64,000 nucleotides of DNA from positions 186,001 to 250,000 of the forward strand of contig NZ_WTYD01000001.1 of the NCBI RefSeq assembly GCF_009827295.1, in the 5' to 3' direction. The translations under genes and the position numbers were made by a program. Origin of the DNA: Qipengyuania pelagi (GTDB lineage: Bacteria; Pseudomonadota; Alphaproteobacteria; Sphingomonadales; Sphingomonadaceae). Under the pieces are notes generated by a model. That model saw only the letters and a program-made list of their open reading frames with translations, was not told where the DNA came from and did no database searches. Every line of letters begins with the position of its first letter. Position 1 is the first letter of the stretch. Below, in pieces: positions 63,132 to 64,000 of the stretch.

Positions 63132-64000
63132 TCAGGAATAGACCGGCAGCGAGGTGCAGGCGGTCACCGCGTTGTCGAAGGTCGCGGTGGCCGAGTTGCA
63201 GGTCCAGCCGTTGATCCAGGTGTTGTTGCCCGGATAGACCGCGCCGATATTCGTCGGAGTGGTGAAGAAGCTGCTCAGCGCCGTCGGGTTGAACACCGCC
63301 ACGCCGTTCTCGTTCGCGCCGTTGACGAAGGTCATCGAAAGCGTGTTCGTGAAATTGGCGTTGTTGTTCGAACCGGCGTTGAAGATGCCCTGCGTCTGAT
63401 CGGCGGTCACGCCGCTGCCATTGCGGAAATCGGTGGCGCAATCGAGCACGAAGGAATTGAAGCGCGGCACGCCCAATTCGTCGTCACCCGTGGTCTGGAT
63501 CGTTTCCGCATTGTCGATGCGCAGGCACGGCGTCGCGCCCTGACGGTCGACGAGGACGCTGTTGACGATCGCATAATCGGTGCCGCCGCGAATGCGGATC
63601 GCCTGGTCGCGGGTGCCGCTATTTGCGATGAAGGTGGCGTTCGAGATCTGCGTGTTCTGGCGCGGAGTCGAATTGTTGAAGGCGTTGCTCGAATCCGCTT
63701 CGATGATCGTGTCGCCGACGCCGGGGCGCTGGACCGCGATCACGAACTGCATATTGGCGTTCACGCCGGTATCGGTGTCGATCGAATCGTCTTCCGCGCC
63801 GACCACGATCAGGCGCGTCATGTTGACGCGGCCGCCGAAGAATTCGACGCCGTCGTCCGAGCTGTTGTAGCTCATCACGCGGTCGAAGGTGGTGCCGGTG
63901 CCGGTGCCGCCGGTGGTCAGCGCCTGCAATTCGTTGTCGCCCGACAGGACGAAGCCGGAATAGCGGATCTGGACATAGGCGAGATCGCCACTCTTGTCGT
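63132..64000 (-). CDS. Parallel beta-helix-like secreted protein, C-terminal part (runs off right edge)
   Basis: At least 289 residues, continuing past the window edge without an in-window start. Repeated right-handed turn patterns (DDGVEFFGGRVNMTRLIVVG, DAIVNSVLVDRQ) and four Cys in the last third (TPCLRI, VLDCAT, WTCNSA, VTACTS) suggest a disulfide-capped beta-helix as in polysaccharide-binding proteins. It is immediately upstream of the TonB receptor, so may present a ligand to it. Function inferred from context only. Confidence 0.7.
   Translation of the reverse strand, partial: DKSGDLAYVQIRYSGFVLSGDNELQALTTGGTGTGTTFDRVMSYNSSDDGVEFFGGRVNMTRLIVVGAEDDSIDTDTGVNANMQFVIAVQRPGVGDTIIEADSSNAFNNSTPRQNTQISNATFIANSGTRDQAIRIRGGTDYAIVNSVLVDRQGATPCLRIDNAETIQTTGDDELGVPRFNSFVLDCATDFRNGSGVTADQTQGIFNAGSNNNANFTNTLSMTFVNGANENGVAVFNPTALSSFFTTPTNIGAVYPGNNTWINGWTCNSATATFDNAVTACTSLPVYS

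Noticed and set aside
1..64000. CRISPR arrays and prophage structural genes
   Set aside because: No spaced direct repeats, Cas proteins, capsid, tail or terminase genes were seen.

Overview
The window looks like chromosomal DNA of an alphaproteobacterium, most likely order Sphingomonadales (Erythrobacteraceae/Sphingomonadaceae type). Pointers are high GC, four TonB-dependent receptor or receptor-linked loci, a ChpT phosphotransferase of the CckA-ChpT-CtrA relay, EipA (DUF1134), COQ9, a CBP3-type cytochrome bc1 chaperone, and RpoH with ClpXP and HslUV. Family assignments come from reading translated motifs; no search was run.

Layout. 1-3.9 kb: 5' part of a TonB receptor (minus), then clpP-clpX. 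3.9-8 kb (minus): zinc CDF exporter, mtgA, small membrane protein, rpoH, rluD. 7.9-9.9 kb (plus): JAMM peptidase, chpT, AmpD-like amidase. 9.9-16.6 kb (minus): TPR-sulfotransferase, TonB receptor, BCCT transporter. 16.7-23.8 kb: Nramp-like transporter, pirin/azoR with a divergent LysR regulator, M3 oligopeptidase, Cds1/CysK-like enzyme. 23.9-28.9 kb: a compact ECF sigma factor module (sigma, anti-sigma, secreted subtilase, two secreted proteins, a beta-barrel protein) with a shared promoter motif. 29-36 kb (minus): a C4-dicarboxylate module (DctD-like activator, TRAP transporter dctPQM, malic enzyme, tautomerase).

36-45.6 kb is a patchwork accessory region beside tRNA-Ser(GCT): arsB-arsH, a shortened amino-acid permease, a run of toxin/IS66/CMD gene fragments, chrA with a DUF1259 protein, small ORFs, an IS3 end, and a P4-type integrase whose core is inverted in place. 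45.6-64 kb is core genome again: eipA, an aromatic/aspartate aminotransferase, riboflavin genes behind a sco-ycgN-metalloprotease operon, ankyrin protein plus coq9, feoAB, ssb, yceD with a bc1 chaperone, bamE, hslVU with a clear sigma-32 promoter, then a TonB receptor with a beta-helix protein running off the right edge.

The most interesting parts are: (1) the ECF module, where the motif GGATTAA-N15-CGTTT precedes three transcription units, and its copy in the sigma/protease gap is interlaced with a second copy on the opposite strand so both divergent genes share about 32 bp; (2) an exact, reversible-looking 0.5-kb inversion inside the island integrase between 7-bp inverted repeats; (3) a start-to-start junction with 12 bp between dctD-like and arsB; (4) an Nramp-family protein without the DPGN and MPH metal-site motifs.
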